A stretch of 64,000 bases of DNA from assembly GCF_020329485.1 (NCBI RefSeq), contig NZ_JAGKJI010000004.1, forward strand, positions 186,001 to 250,000, given 5' to 3'. Position numbers and translations under genes: made by a program. Below the pieces are notes generated by a model. The model did no database searches, was not told where the DNA came from, and saw only the letters and a program-made list of their open reading frames with translations. Of this stretch, positions 51,074 through 59,955 are shown one piece after another. This stretch comes from Bradyrhizobium cenepequi. GTDB lineage: Bacteria; Pseudomonadota; Alphaproteobacteria; Rhizobiales; Xanthobacteraceae. The stretch's first letter is position 1, and the number at the start of each line of letters is the position of its first letter.

Positions 51074-53413
51074 GTGAAGGTCAGTGCTGTTCGCCGTCTC
51101 GTGGGAGACCATCGCAATCGAGGCGGCGGCAGCCGCACTCAAGTTTTCATCGGCACCATGGCCTTGCTGGCGGGTTGCTCCTCTTCGATCACGATCGCGC
51201 GGGCACAGTCGAGCGTCACCTTGCCAGCGGTGACGGTGGAATCGCCGGCACAGAACCGCAAGCCGGCGCGCGCTGCGGGGCCTTCCGTGCGGCGCACTCG
51301 CGCAGCGGCGACGGCGCCGCAACGAAATCGAAATGTTACGCCGGCGGAGCCTACGCCGTCGGAACGCGCTGCCGCGGCAGCGGCCAAGCTGTACGAAGCC
51401 AGGCTCGGCTATCGCGCAATGCCCAGTTCGACCACGCTGCGCACCGGCGCTTCGCCGCTCGACACCTCGCAAGTCGTCAACGTCGTGCCCGAGCAGGTGC
51501 TGAAGGATCAATTGCCGCGCAATCTCGATGACGCGCTCGTCAATATCAGCGGCGTCACCCAGACCAATACGCTCGCCGGCACCCAGGATGCCGTCATCCG
51601 GCGTGGATTCGGCGATAACCGCGATGGCTCAATCATGCGCAACGGCATGCCGCTGGTTCAGGGCCGCAGCCTCAACCCCGCCGTCGAAAGCGTCGAGGTG
51701 CTGAAGGGACCTGCGTCGCTGCTATACGGCATCATGGATCCCGGCGGCATCGTCAACACGATCAGCAAGCGCCCGGAACTCTATCAGCACGGATCGATCA
51801 CCGTGCTCGGCTCAACTTACGCCAACAACAAGAACGGCGCGGATGCGACCTTCGAAGTCACCGGGCCGATCGGCAAGGACGGTCTCGCCTATCGCTTCAT
51901 CGCCTATGGCGTCAACGAGGATTACTGGCGCAATTTCGGGCGTCACCGCGAAACGCTGATTGCGCCGTCGCTAGCCTGGTATGGCGACACGACCACGGTG
52001 CAGCTCAACTACGAGCATCGCGACTTCATCTACCCGTTCGACCGCGGCACGGCATTCGATCCGACCACCAAAGCGCCGCTGCCTATTCCGGCGACGCGCC
52101 GGCTCGATGAGCCCTTCAACAATATGTGGGGAACATCCGACCTGGTGCAGGGCTCTGTCGAGCAGCAACTCAACGAGGATTGGAGGCTCTACGCCGGTTA
52201 CAGCTACAACACCGAGACGTTCAGCGCCAACCAGCTCCGCGTCACCGGGGTCAATGCCGCCACGGGCATCGAGACGCGCAGCAACGACGGCACGCAGGGT
52301 TCGCTCAGCAATGTGAGCTACGGGACGTCCTACCTGCAGGGCGGGTTCTGGATTGGCGGAATGCGCAACGATGTGCTGTTTGGCGGCGACGGCCAGTATC
52401 GCACGATCTATCGCAAGAACCTGATCCGGCAGCCGACGCCGTCGTTCAATTTCTATAATCCGGTCTATGGACTGATCCAGCCAGGCACCACGGTCTCCGC
52501 CAGCGACAGCGACCAGACCGACAAGCTTGGTCAATACTCCATATTCTTTCAAGACACGCTGCATGTGACCGATCGGGTCGCGGTGGTCGCCGGCGTGCGC
52601 TACATGGATTTCGACCAGTTGGCCGGGCGCGGACGCCCGTTCAAGGCCAACACCGATCTATCCGGAGACAAGGTGCTCCCGCTCGGAGGCGCCATCCTTA
52701 AGCTTACCGACGAGCTTTCCCTCTACGCAAGCTATACGCAGTCGCTGAAGCCGACCTCGACCATTGCGCCGCTCACCGGCGGCGTGGTGATTGGTTCCAA
52801 TATCGCACCCGAAGAGGGCGTGTCGTGGGAGACCGGCGCCAAATTCGATATCAACAAGCGACTTTCGGGCACGGTGGCATTCTACGACATCGACAAGAAG
52901 AACGTGCTGGTGTCGCAGCTCAACAACGTCACGGGAATCGTGGAATTTCGGACCGCCGGCAAGGTCCGCTCTCGCGGCATCGAGATCGACGTCACCGGGA
53001 GGCTGTCCAACAACTGGAGCATGATCGGCAGCTATGGCTATACCGACGCGCGAGTGATCGAAGATCCGACGCTCGCCGGCATGGCGCTGCAGAACGTCGC
53101 CCTGAACACGGCTTCGCTCTACCTGGTTTACGACTTCGGCACCGCGTTGCCGGGCCGGCTGCGGCTCGGCGCCGGCGCGCATTATGTCGGTGACCGGCCC
53201 GGCGACGCCGCGAACACTTTCGTCCTGCCGTCCTATGTCGTCGCCGACGTTTTCGCGAGCTACGAGACCAAATACGACAACCTGCCGGTCATTTATCAAC
53301 TCAACGTCAAGAACCTGTTCGACACCGTCTACTATCCCTCCGCTGTGAGCAATCTGAACGTCGCGCTCGGCGACGCACGCCGCGTCTCGCTCTCGGCGAC
53401 GGTGAAATTCTGA
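51074..53413 (+). CDS. TonB-dependent siderophore receptor
   Basis: A 779-residue outer-membrane receptor. After a signal region (MALLAGCSSSITIARAQ) comes a TonB box-like VTLPAVTVES, an unusual Pro/Arg/Ala-rich linker (about 60-115), the plug (VVNVVPEQVLKDQLPRNLDDALVNISGVTQTN, and RRGFGDNRDGSIMRNGM), and a 22-strand barrel ending in the aromatic VSLSATVKF. Plug features match the FhuE/FoxA/FpvA group for ferric siderophores. The start is probably the GTG at 51074, but the signal peptide would fit an ATG at 51158 too. The next gene encodes a PepSY membrane protein often linked to siderophore iron release. Confidence 0.9.
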   Translation: MKVSAVRRLVGDHRNRGGGSRTQVFIGTMALLAGCSSSITIARAQSSVTLPAVTVESPAQNRKPARAAGPSVRRTRAAATAPQRNRNVTPAEPTPSERAAAAAAKLYEARLGYRAMPSSTTLRTGASPLDTSQVVNVVPEQVLKDQLPRNLDDALVNISGVTQTNTLAGTQDAVIRRGFGDNRDGSIMRNGMPLVQGRSLNPAVESVEVLKGPASLLYGIMDPGGIVNTISKRPELYQHGSITVLGSTYANNKNGADATFEVTGPIGKDGLAYRFIAYGVNEDYWRNFGRHRETLIAPSLAWYGDTTTVQLNYEHRDFIYPFDRGTAFDPTTKAPLPIPATRRLDEPFNNMWGTSDLVQGSVEQQLNEDWRLYAGYSYNTETFSANQLRVTGVNAATGIETRSNDGTQGSLSNVSYGTSYLQGGFWIGGMRNDVLFGGDGQYRTIYRKNLIRQPTPSFNFYNPVYGLIQPGTTVSASDSDQTDKLGQYSIFFQDTLHVTDRVAVVAGVRYMDFDQLAGRGRPFKANTDLSGDKVLPLGGAILKLTDELSLYASYTQSLKPTSTIAPLTGGVVIGSNIAPEEGVSWETGAKFDINKRLSGTVAFYDIDKKNVLVSQLNNVTGIVEFRTAGKVRSRGIEIDVTGRLSNNWSMIGSYGYTDARVIEDPTLAGMALQNVALNTASLYLVYDFGTALPGRLRLGAGAHYVGDRPGDAANTFVLPSYVVADVFASYETKYDNLPVIYQLNVKNLFDTVYYPSAVSNLNVALGDARRVSLSATVKF

Positions 53414-53659
53414 GACGGATTTCTCGCGGAGGCATCGCGGCAAGGTGAAAACAAAATTGCAATGTACTCCGCGAAGATGACATTATTCTTCGCGACAGAC
53501 GGCGGCACGCAACATAGAACTATTACAAACTGTGTAAACGCGGCTTGAGTGGCCTCACAGACATCTTTCCGGTATCGTTCAGATAACGCTGTTGAGTGGG
53601 CGGTGATCACAGGCCTCGCCGATTTCGACGCTGATCACGCGACCTGTTCCTTTCAATTC

Positions 53660-54847
53660 ATGACCAAGCACGCGATCAAGACCGCCCTGTTGCAGGTCCA
53701 TTCCGTCATTGGCCTTGCGCTTTCGCTGGTGCTGGCTCTCGTCGGGATCACCGGCGCGACGATGAGCTTCGAGGATGAAATCCAGGCCAGCCTGAACGTC
53801 GGGATCATGCGGGTCGAAGCTCGCTCGACCCCGATGCTGACGCCGGACCAATTGATCGCGCGACTGCAGACGAATCCCGATTTCGGCAAGGTTTCGGCCG
53901 TGACGATGGCCAGTGACCCGTCCGCGGCGGTGCGGATCCGGTTTGCCCGCAACGAGGGCGGCGCCCGGCCTTCCTCGATCTATGTCGATCCCTATGATGC
54001 GCGTGTGCTCGGCGCGCCACGGGGCGAGCAATTTTTCATCACTGTCCGCAAACTGCATCGCTGGCTGTTGTTGCCCGGCGATGCCAAGGGCTATGGCCGG
54101 CAAATCACCGGCCTGTCCGCGATCTGCCTGATCGCAATGCTGATCTCCGGGATCGTGCTGCGATGGCCGCATCGCGCCCGCAGCGTGAAAATGTGGCTAA
54201 AGCCGAATTTGGCGTTGCGCGGTCGCGGCCTGCACAGGTCGCTGCATGCCGTCGCTGGAACCTGGGTGCTGCCGATCTACCTGGTGATGGTGCTCACCGG
54301 CCTGTGGTATTCGTTCGACTGGTACAAGAACGGCGCCACCTGGCTGCTGTCACGTCCTTCGAACGCTGCCGCACCGATGAAGCCCAAGCCGGCGCGAGAC
54401 GTCGGCGCAGCCGATGCCAAGCCGCTTGCGCTCGATCGGGTATGGGCGACATTCCTGCACGAACAGGGGAGCCGTTTCGCGACGGCCCAACTGACGCTGC
54501 CGCCTGGTGCTGATACCGTCGTGCGGATCCGGTCCTGGGCGCGCGATGCCTCGCATCCAGGCGCGCGCGACGAATTCCGCATCGATGCCGTCACCGGCCG
54601 GCTGGCGTCGTCGGATATTTACGCGGACAAGACCATCGGCGAGCGGACGCTTTCGAGCGTACTCGATATTCACCGCGGCAGCATATTTGGTTGGCTGGGC
54701 AAGCTGCTGTTCATGGTCGCCGCGGCGCTGATGCCGCTGCTCGTGGTCACCGGCCTTCTGCTGTATCTTTCGCGCCGAAGGCATCGGCGTCTCTCGCGGC
54801 CGACACTTGAGAACCTGGTTCCAGACGAGCGCATCGCTCGGCCGTGA
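53660..54847 (+). CDS. PepSY-domain membrane protein, probable siderophore-iron reductase partner
   Basis: A 395-residue PepSY-associated TM protein with four helices: HSVIGLALSLVLALVGITGATMSFED near the N-terminus, another pair around residues 155-230 (LSAICLIAMLISGIVLRWP; LPIYLVMVLTGLWYSFDW) and a last one (KLLFMVAAALMPLLVVTGLLLYL). His residues in LQVHSVIG, KLHRWLL, LHRSLHAV and LDIHRG are placed as in FoxB/PiuB-type haem-binding reductases. Start ATG at 53660; the frame is open 37 codons upstream. It lies 246 bases after the receptor, likely cotranscribed. Confidence 0.85.
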   Translation: MTKHAIKTALLQVHSVIGLALSLVLALVGITGATMSFEDEIQASLNVGIMRVEARSTPMLTPDQLIARLQTNPDFGKVSAVTMASDPSAAVRIRFARNEGGARPSSIYVDPYDARVLGAPRGEQFFITVRKLHRWLLLPGDAKGYGRQITGLSAICLIAMLISGIVLRWPHRARSVKMWLKPNLALRGRGLHRSLHAVAGTWVLPIYLVMVLTGLWYSFDWYKNGATWLLSRPSNAAAPMKPKPARDVGAADAKPLALDRVWATFLHEQGSRFATAQLTLPPGADTVVRIRSWARDASHPGARDEFRIDAVTGRLASSDIYADKTIGERTLSSVLDIHRGSIFGWLGKLLFMVAAALMPLLVVTGLLLYLSRRRHRRLSRPTLENLVPDERIARP

Positions 54848-54849
54848 AC

Positions 54850-55341
54850 CTATTTCGCGTCCTTCGCCGCGACCACCTCGATCTCGACAAGGAAGCCGGG
54901 ATTGGCGAGCGAGGCAACGCCGACCACCGAGCGTGCCGGCAGGTTCGGCTGGCTGCCACCGAAGAACTGGGTGTAGCCTTCCATGAAAGCCTTGAAGTCC
55001 ATCGGCGCATTCGGGCTGTGCACCAGGAACACCTGCATCTTGATGACGTCGCCCATGCCAAGGCCGAGCCCCTCAAGGATGCCCTTGATCCGGTTCAGCA
55101 CGCCGACGGTCTGGGCCTTGGTGTCGCCATAGGCCTCCCGGCTCGAAGCATCGGCGTCCTTGTTGATCACCGGCGGCACCTGGCCACTGACATAATAGAT
55201 CGTGGCGTTGCCGCTGACCTGCACCGATTGCGCGATCGGGAATGTCGAATTGGGAATTGGATGCCTGACGATCTCAGCTCGCGCGGGCGCGGAAGCCGCG
55301 GCCGAGAGCGAAGCGACCAGCAGCATTGCACGAAATTTCAT
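54850..55341 (-). CDS. Exported RidA-family protein
   Basis: A 163-residue RidA/YjgF-YER057c-UK114 protein with a cleavable signal peptide (MLLVASLSAAASAPARA), unusual for a family that is mostly cytosolic. The core VSGQVPPVINK, KAQTVGVLNRIKGILEGLG and PARSVVGVASLANPGFLVEIEVVA (Arg for imine-acid carboxylate) is intact. RidA hydrolyses reactive enamines/imines. It is the last gene of an operon with an amine oxidase and a cytochrome c, so it may deaminate the imines they produce. Confidence 0.88.
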   Translation of the reverse strand: MKFRAMLLVASLSAAASAPARAEIVRHPIPNSTFPIAQSVQVSGNATIYYVSGQVPPVINKDADASSREAYGDTKAQTVGVLNRIKGILEGLGLGMGDVIKMQVFLVHSPNAPMDFKAFMEGYTQFFGGSQPNLPARSVVGVASLANPGFLVEIEVVAAKDAK

Positions 55342-55360
55342 CTGTTTCCCCCAATTTGAC

Positions 55361-55777
55361 TCAGCGGCGCGCTCCCCTGACTTCCGTGGCCGTCACCACG
55401 TCGGTGTAGCTGTTGTCGAAATGCGTCCTGAGATAATTCACAACCGCGGCAACTTGGCCATCGGTCATCATGTCGCCGAAGGCCGGCATGCCGCGCCGAC
55501 CGTTGACGACGAGATGGACGGCATAGCTGCTGGTGGCAAGATTTCGGTTGGCAATCAGCGAGGGATAGGCGCCCGCGCCGACGGCGCCCGAGGCATCAGG
55601 CATGTGGCAGCCCTGGCAGACATTGGCGAACAGTTCCTCGCCGGTCATTTCGACGAAGCGATAGTCCGAGCTGAAGGTCGGGCGCATGGCGGCGCTGTCC
55701 TGCGCAAAGCCTGTGGCCGCAGGCAAGAACGCGAGCAGCGCGGCGCCTGCCCTTAGCACAATCAGATTGGCTTTCAT
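55361..55777 (-). CDS. Exported monohaem cytochrome c
   Basis: A 138-residue c-type cytochrome with a signal peptide (LIVLRAGAALLAFLPAATGFAQ), the haem-binding CQGCH at about residues 50-54 and a candidate axial Met in RRGMPAFGDMM. It lies between the amine oxidase and RidA genes and likely accepts electrons from the oxidase in the periplasm. Confidence 0.88.
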   Translation of the reverse strand: MKANLIVLRAGAALLAFLPAATGFAQDSAAMRPTFSSDYRFVEMTGEELFANVCQGCHMPDASGAVGAGAYPSLIANRNLATSSYAVHLVVNGRRGMPAFGDMMTDGQVAAVVNYLRTHFDNSYTDVVTATEVRGARR

Positions 55778-55782
55778 CGGCC

Positions 55783-57378
55783 TCACGTTTTCACCACCCG
55801 CTCGTGCAATCGCGCGATGGCGTCGAGCGAGGACAGGATCGCCCCCTCCTGCCAGGCCGGCAGATCGGACGCGTGCTCGCCGGCCAGCACGATCCGCCCA
55901 TCGATCTGGCATAGATTCCTGTAGTGCTTCGCCCTGCCCTCGTCGCTCCATTCGCCGCTGCAACCAAGGGTGAAGGGCACGCGATGCCAGGCGACCGCAA
56001 CCCCGTTCTCGAACTCCTGCTTGTATTGCGGATGGATCAGGGAGCCGAACTCGACGGCGCTTGCGACCCGTTCCTTCGGCGTCATTGCGGTGAACTCGTA
56101 GGCATTCGCAGTCTCGAACAGATAGGCCCCTAACAGCACGCCGCGTCCGGCGCGATTGAAACCGTCATTGGGATAGGCGATCTGCCGGATTGGCAGGTCG
56201 GTATAGGTGATGCCGCCATAGATCGCCTCGTCCTCCTCCCAGAAGCGACGCTTGAACTGCAGTCCGATCTTGACCGAGCCGGCATAGGACACGGCGTCGA
56301 TCGCGGCCTGCATGCGGCTGCCGACGTCGATCGAGATCTGACTCAGGATCGACAGCGGGATCGTGCAGATGCACCAATCGGCTGTCGCGTGCAGCACCGT
56401 CGCGGGACTTGTGGTGTCGACATAGCTCACCGTGACGCCCCGGTCGTTCTGCCGGATCTGCGTCACCTTGGCGTTGTAGCGGATGAGGTCGGTGACCTCC
56501 CTTGCAAAGGCCTTGCCGATCATGTCCATGCCGCCGACCGGCTGGAACATCGTGGTCTGGAAGCTATAGCGCGCGAAATTCTGCAAGTAACGCCAGACCC
56601 GCGACCGCAACAGGTCCGACAAGGTGACGGGATCGCTCGGCAACGGCTCCGGACTTAAGCCCCCGCCTGGCTCGCGCGCATAGCCACGGAACTCGGCCGA
56701 GACGAGATTGGCATTATATCTGTAGTCGGAATCGAGCGCGCCCCAGGAGCGCAGCGCCTGCAGCAGGATCTCCTGATCTTCCTTGGACACAGTCTCGTCG
56801 AGCCCGCCCTGCTGGGTTGCTTTCGCAAGCAGTTCGGAAACCTGGCCTTGGAAATCCGCCTTGATGGCGCGGATCTTTTGCGGCTGACCGCCGAACGCAC
56901 GCGAGGCGTGTAGATAGGCATTGTGATTCAACTGAATGAAGGGCTCGAGCGCGACCCCGAGCCGCTTGCAATAATCCAGCAGTGCACGATGGTGGTAGGG
57001 AATCCGCCACGGGCCTGGGTTGATGTAGAGCCCGCGGTCGAATTCGCAGGTCTGCTTATAGCCACCGAGTTCGGCAAACGTGTCGCCGCCGCGCAAGGTC
57101 CAGTTGCGGCCGCCTGCCCTGTTGTTGAATTCGAGGATCTGGACCTTGTAGCCCGCCTTGCGCAACTCCAGCGCCGCGGTCATGCCGGCAAGTCCCGCGC
57201 CGAGGATCAGGACGGATGCGCCGTTCGGGTCCCCTTCGAGCCTCACCGGCCCCTTGTAAGTCGACTCGGAGGCGAAGCCGAGGCTCATCATCGCGTGATA
57301 CATCGCCGCGCTGCCGGCCATCGCGCCGATCAACGAGAAAAGATCACGCCGCCTGATGACTGCCGTTTCGCTTTGCAT
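55783..57378 (-). CDS. Tat-exported flavin amine/amino-acid oxidoreductase
   Basis: A 531-residue FAD protein of the monoamine/L-amino-acid oxidase family. A twin-arginine signal is present (RRRDLFSLIGAMAGSAAM). The dinucleotide motif is VLILGAGLAGMTAALELRKAG, then GGRNWTLRGGD. The C-terminal FAD contact is IVLAGEHASDLPAWQEGAI. First gene of a three-gene operon (oxidase, cytochrome c, RidA), suggesting a periplasmic dehydrogenase using cytochrome c rather than oxygen. Substrate unknown. Confidence 0.88.
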   Translation of the reverse strand: MQSETAVIRRRDLFSLIGAMAGSAAMYHAMMSLGFASESTYKGPVRLEGDPNGASVLILGAGLAGMTAALELRKAGYKVQILEFNNRAGGRNWTLRGGDTFAELGGYKQTCEFDRGLYINPGPWRIPYHHRALLDYCKRLGVALEPFIQLNHNAYLHASRAFGGQPQKIRAIKADFQGQVSELLAKATQQGGLDETVSKEDQEILLQALRSWGALDSDYRYNANLVSAEFRGYAREPGGGLSPEPLPSDPVTLSDLLRSRVWRYLQNFARYSFQTTMFQPVGGMDMIGKAFAREVTDLIRYNAKVTQIRQNDRGVTVSYVDTTSPATVLHATADWCICTIPLSILSQISIDVGSRMQAAIDAVSYAGSVKIGLQFKRRFWEEDEAIYGGITYTDLPIRQIAYPNDGFNRAGRGVLLGAYLFETANAYEFTAMTPKERVASAVEFGSLIHPQYKQEFENGVAVAWHRVPFTLGCSGEWSDEGRAKHYRNLCQIDGRIVLAGEHASDLPAWQEGAILSSLDAIARLHERVVKT

Positions 57379-57530
57379 TGACGTCCCAGCCGGATCAGAT
57401 CTCGAGCAGCCAAAGGAAACGGTTTGGCTCCTCGCCTGTCAAGGAAGCGGCTTACTTGGACGCGCGGCAACACGCGCTTTTGATGCGCGTTGGATGTGAT
57501 GATGCAAGGTCGTGAGGCGAACCCCGCTGC

Positions 57531-57675
57531 ACCTCGCCCCGCTTGCGGGGAGAGGTCGAAATTCAAGCGCAGCTTGAATTTCGGGTGAGGGGGAGTCTCC
57601 GCGAATACGTCTGTCACCGTTTATGCGGATAGGGCCCCTCACCCCAACCCTCTCCCCGTAAGAACGGGGAGAGGG
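57531..57675. repeat. Palindromic repeat (CCCTCTCCCCG / AAGCGCAGCTTGAATTTCGG family)
   Basis: The element contains CTCGCCCC, GCGGGGAGAGG, an inner palindrome ATTCAAGCGCAGCTTGAAT, and a final hairpin CCCTCTCCCCGT / ACGGGGAGAGGG. It shares parts with 40757-40890 and 29826-29910. The inner palindrome words also appear at about 31538, inside the end of the diguanylate cyclase gene. Confidence 0.75.
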
Positions 57676-57680
57676 AGTCT

Positions 57681-58436
57681 TCACGCCTGGATCACCTTTT
57701 CGATGTGGACGCAGCGGCAATCCATCTCGTAGTCGAGACCGACCACCGGCGGGCGGTTGAAATGCCAGGTCAGGCCGTTCCTGAACACACCGCGGCGGCC
57801 GAGTTCGCTTTCCAGGATCGAATAGACGTCCTGCACGGTATAAAGCTGCACGCCGGTCGTCTGTTTCCAGGTGCCGCCGAACGCGCTCATCCGGCGTTCC
57901 ATCTCGTCCAGCACCCATTTGGCCTTGGCAAGCATGCCCGCCGGACTGACGTCGCCGGGGCTGATGATGTGATCGCGATAGTTCGCCTTGCCCTCGGCCG
58001 ACTCGCCGCTGCCGGCGATCACGAAGGATGGCACAGCCTGCGGCGCAGGCACCACATAGGAGAAGGCGTGAAAGCAAGGCTCGGACGGCGGATCGATCTT
58101 CGGACAGACATTGCTGCGCGCCACCGGATTGACGCCGTCCTTCATCACGCCCCATTCGATCAGGGTCTTGATGTAGATGTCGTTGAAGGCGCGAAAGCCC
58201 TCCTCCGTGAACGGTGCGGGCGAGCGCAATTCACAGGCGCCGAACGCCGTCAGCGGACGGCCGGCGCTTTTGAGGATTTCGGCGATCCGCGCAAAGCCCG
58301 CCTTCAGCGGCACCGGATCGGCAAAACGCACGCGCTCGATGGTGAAGTCAGGAAGCGCGCCGATGCCGCAGGAATACTGGCTGACGCCGGGCATAAAGCG
58401 ATAACCGCCGTCTTGAACCTCGATGGTCGTAATCAT
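57681..58436 (-). CDS. Uncharacterised protein, RidA-like C-terminal half, end of the liv operon
   Basis: A 251-residue cytosolic protein. The segment RDHIISPGDVSPAGMLAKAKWVLDEMERRMSAFGGTW, then KQTTGVQLYTVQDVY, follows the RidA pattern (helix of Q/A-rich register, then a strand with VYTV), though the family's Arg motif is not obvious. AGAGG precedes the ATG. It is the last gene after livF, 45 bases away. It may act on the transporter's substrate. Function is unknown. Confidence 0.6.
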   Translation of the reverse strand: MITTIEVQDGGYRFMPGVSQYSCGIGALPDFTIERVRFADPVPLKAGFARIAEILKSAGRPLTAFGACELRSPAPFTEEGFRAFNDIYIKTLIEWGVMKDGVNPVARSNVCPKIDPPSEPCFHAFSYVVPAPQAVPSFVIAGSGESAEGKANYRDHIISPGDVSPAGMLAKAKWVLDEMERRMSAFGGTWKQTTGVQLYTVQDVYSILESELGRRGVFRNGLTWHFNRPPVVGLDYEMDCRCVHIEKVIQA

Positions 58437-58481
58437 CACACCTCTTTGCAACGTAACGGGGTTAGGAAAGCTCGGGTTCGG

Positions 58482-59222
58482 TCATTCGTGGAGAACGCCG
58501 AGATAAGCGTCGCGCACGATCGGATCGGCGAGCAGCTCGGAGCCCGAGCCACTCCGCACGATGCGGCCCATGTCCATGACAAAGGCGCGGTGGCAGAGAT
58601 CGAGTGCGATGGTGACGTCCTGCTCCACCAGCAGGATCGACGTTCCGTTGGCGTTGAGTTCTCGCAGCGCCACCACGAGCTGTTCGACCAGCAAGGGCGA
58701 AAGCCCAAGCGACAGCTCGTCGATCATCAACAGCAGCGGCGCGCTCATCAGGCCGCGGCCGATCGCGCACATCTGCTGCTCACCGCCGGACAAGGTCGCC
58801 GCCGCCTGCCGCCGCCGCTCGCGCAGCTTCGGGAACGTGGCATAGACCTGATCGAGGTCACGATTGATCTCGGCGCGGCTCGCATCGCGCAAATATGCGC
58901 CCATCAGGAGGTTCTCCTCGACGCTCATCGCGCCGAACAACCGCCGCCCTTCCGGCACGTGCACGATGCCGTGGGCCAGGATCTCGGCGGCGGTGTCGCC
59001 GGTGAGGTCGCGGCCTTCGGAGAAATAGTTGCCTGCGGTGGTCGGGATCAGGCCAGAGAGCGCCCGCATCAGCGTGGTCTTGCCGGCGCCGTTGGAGCCG
59101 ATCAACGCGGTGATCTCGCCGTGGCGGACTTCGAGATCGATGCCCCACAGCACCTGGATCTCGCCATAGCCGGCGCACAGCCCTTTCAATTCGATGATCA
59201 GGGAGCTAGCCACGGGCGGCAT
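58482..59222 (-). CDS. livF: Branched-chain amino-acid-type ABC ATPase LivF
   Basis: A 246-residue ATPase: Walker A GSNGAGKTTLMRAL, HVPEGRRLFGAMSVEENL (LivF hallmark), signature LSGGEQQMCAIGRGL, Walker B LLMIDELSLGLSP (ELS instead of the usual EPS). It overlaps the livG stop; start 59222 or 59234. Confidence 0.92.
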   Translation of the reverse strand: MPPVASSLIIELKGLCAGYGEIQVLWGIDLEVRHGEITALIGSNGAGKTTLMRALSGLIPTTAGNYFSEGRDLTGDTAAEILAHGIVHVPEGRRLFGAMSVEENLLMGAYLRDASRAEINRDLDQVYATFPKLRERRRQAAATLSGGEQQMCAIGRGLMSAPLLLMIDELSLGLSPLLVEQLVVALRELNANGTSILLVEQDVTIALDLCHRAFVMDMGRIVRSGSGSELLADPIVRDAYLGVLHE

Positions 59223-59955
59223 TCCGTTTCGCATATTGTTGGCCGAGATAGGCCTCGACAACAGCGGGATTCTCGATCACCTCGCGCGGTGCGCCGTCGG
59301 CGATCAGCGCGCCATTGTGCAGCACCGCGATGCGGGTGCAGACGTTGAGCACGACCTTCATCAGATGCTCGATCATCACGATGGTGATGCCGCTGGCGGC
59401 GAGCTCATGGATCAGCTTCGTTGCGCGCTCGACCTCGGCGCTGTTGAGGCCGGCATTGACCTCGTCGAGGAACAACAGTTTTGGCTTCATCGCGAGCGCT
59501 TTCGCAAGCTCGAGCCGCTTGCGCATGGCGAGCGTCAGCGTCGCGGCAGGGTGATTGGCCTGCAGCTCGAGGCCGACATAGACCAGATGGGCCATTGCCT
59601 GCTCACGCGCCACCTTCAGGCTTTGGCCCGGCTGCGAGAACAGCGCGGCTGCCGCGACATTGTCGAGCGCGGTAAATTCGGCAAAGGGCTGCACGATCTG
59701 GAAAGTGCGCGACAGGCCGAGACGCGCCGCCTGATAGGTCTTGATCGGCGTGATGTCCTTGCCGTCGAAAATGATCTTGCCGGAATTGGCCGGCGTGACG
59801 CCGCAAATGGTGTTGACCAGCGTGGTCTTGCCGGCGCCATTTGGTCCTATAAGGCCGAGCACCTCGCCCTTGTTGACGGTGAGCGTGACGTCGCGCAGCG
59901 CCTGCAGGCCGCTGAAATGCCGGGATACGTTTTCCAGGCGAAGGATCTCAGACAT
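59206..59955 (-). CDS. livG: Branched-chain amino-acid-type ABC ATPase LivG with unusual signature motif
   Basis: A 249-residue ATPase: Walker A GPNGAGKTTLVNT, GLSRTFQIVQPF (LivG-type Q-loop region), Walker B LLFLDEVNAGLN, H-loop IEHLM. The LSGGQ signature position reads LTLAMRKRLELAKAL, lacking the Ser-Gly-Gly; LivG relatives usually have LSYGQQRRLE. ATP hydrolysis at that site may be weak. It overlaps livM by eight bases. Confidence 0.9.
   Translation of the reverse strand: MSEILRLENVSRHFSGLQALRDVTLTVNKGEVLGLIGPNGAGKTTLVNTICGVTPANSGKIIFDGKDITPIKTYQAARLGLSRTFQIVQPFAEFTALDNVAAAALFSQPGQSLKVAREQAMAHLVYVGLELQANHPAATLTLAMRKRLELAKALAMKPKLLFLDEVNAGLNSAEVERATKLIHELAASGITIVMIEHLMKVVLNVCTRIAVLHNGALIADGAPREVIENPAVVEAYLGQQYAKRNAARG

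Noticed and set aside
57705..59348. A long plus-strand open frame (547 codons) across livF and the unknown gene
   Set aside because: It is antisense to genes with clear family motifs, is His/Arg/Asp-rich as expected of a GC-rich shadow frame, and has no family signature.
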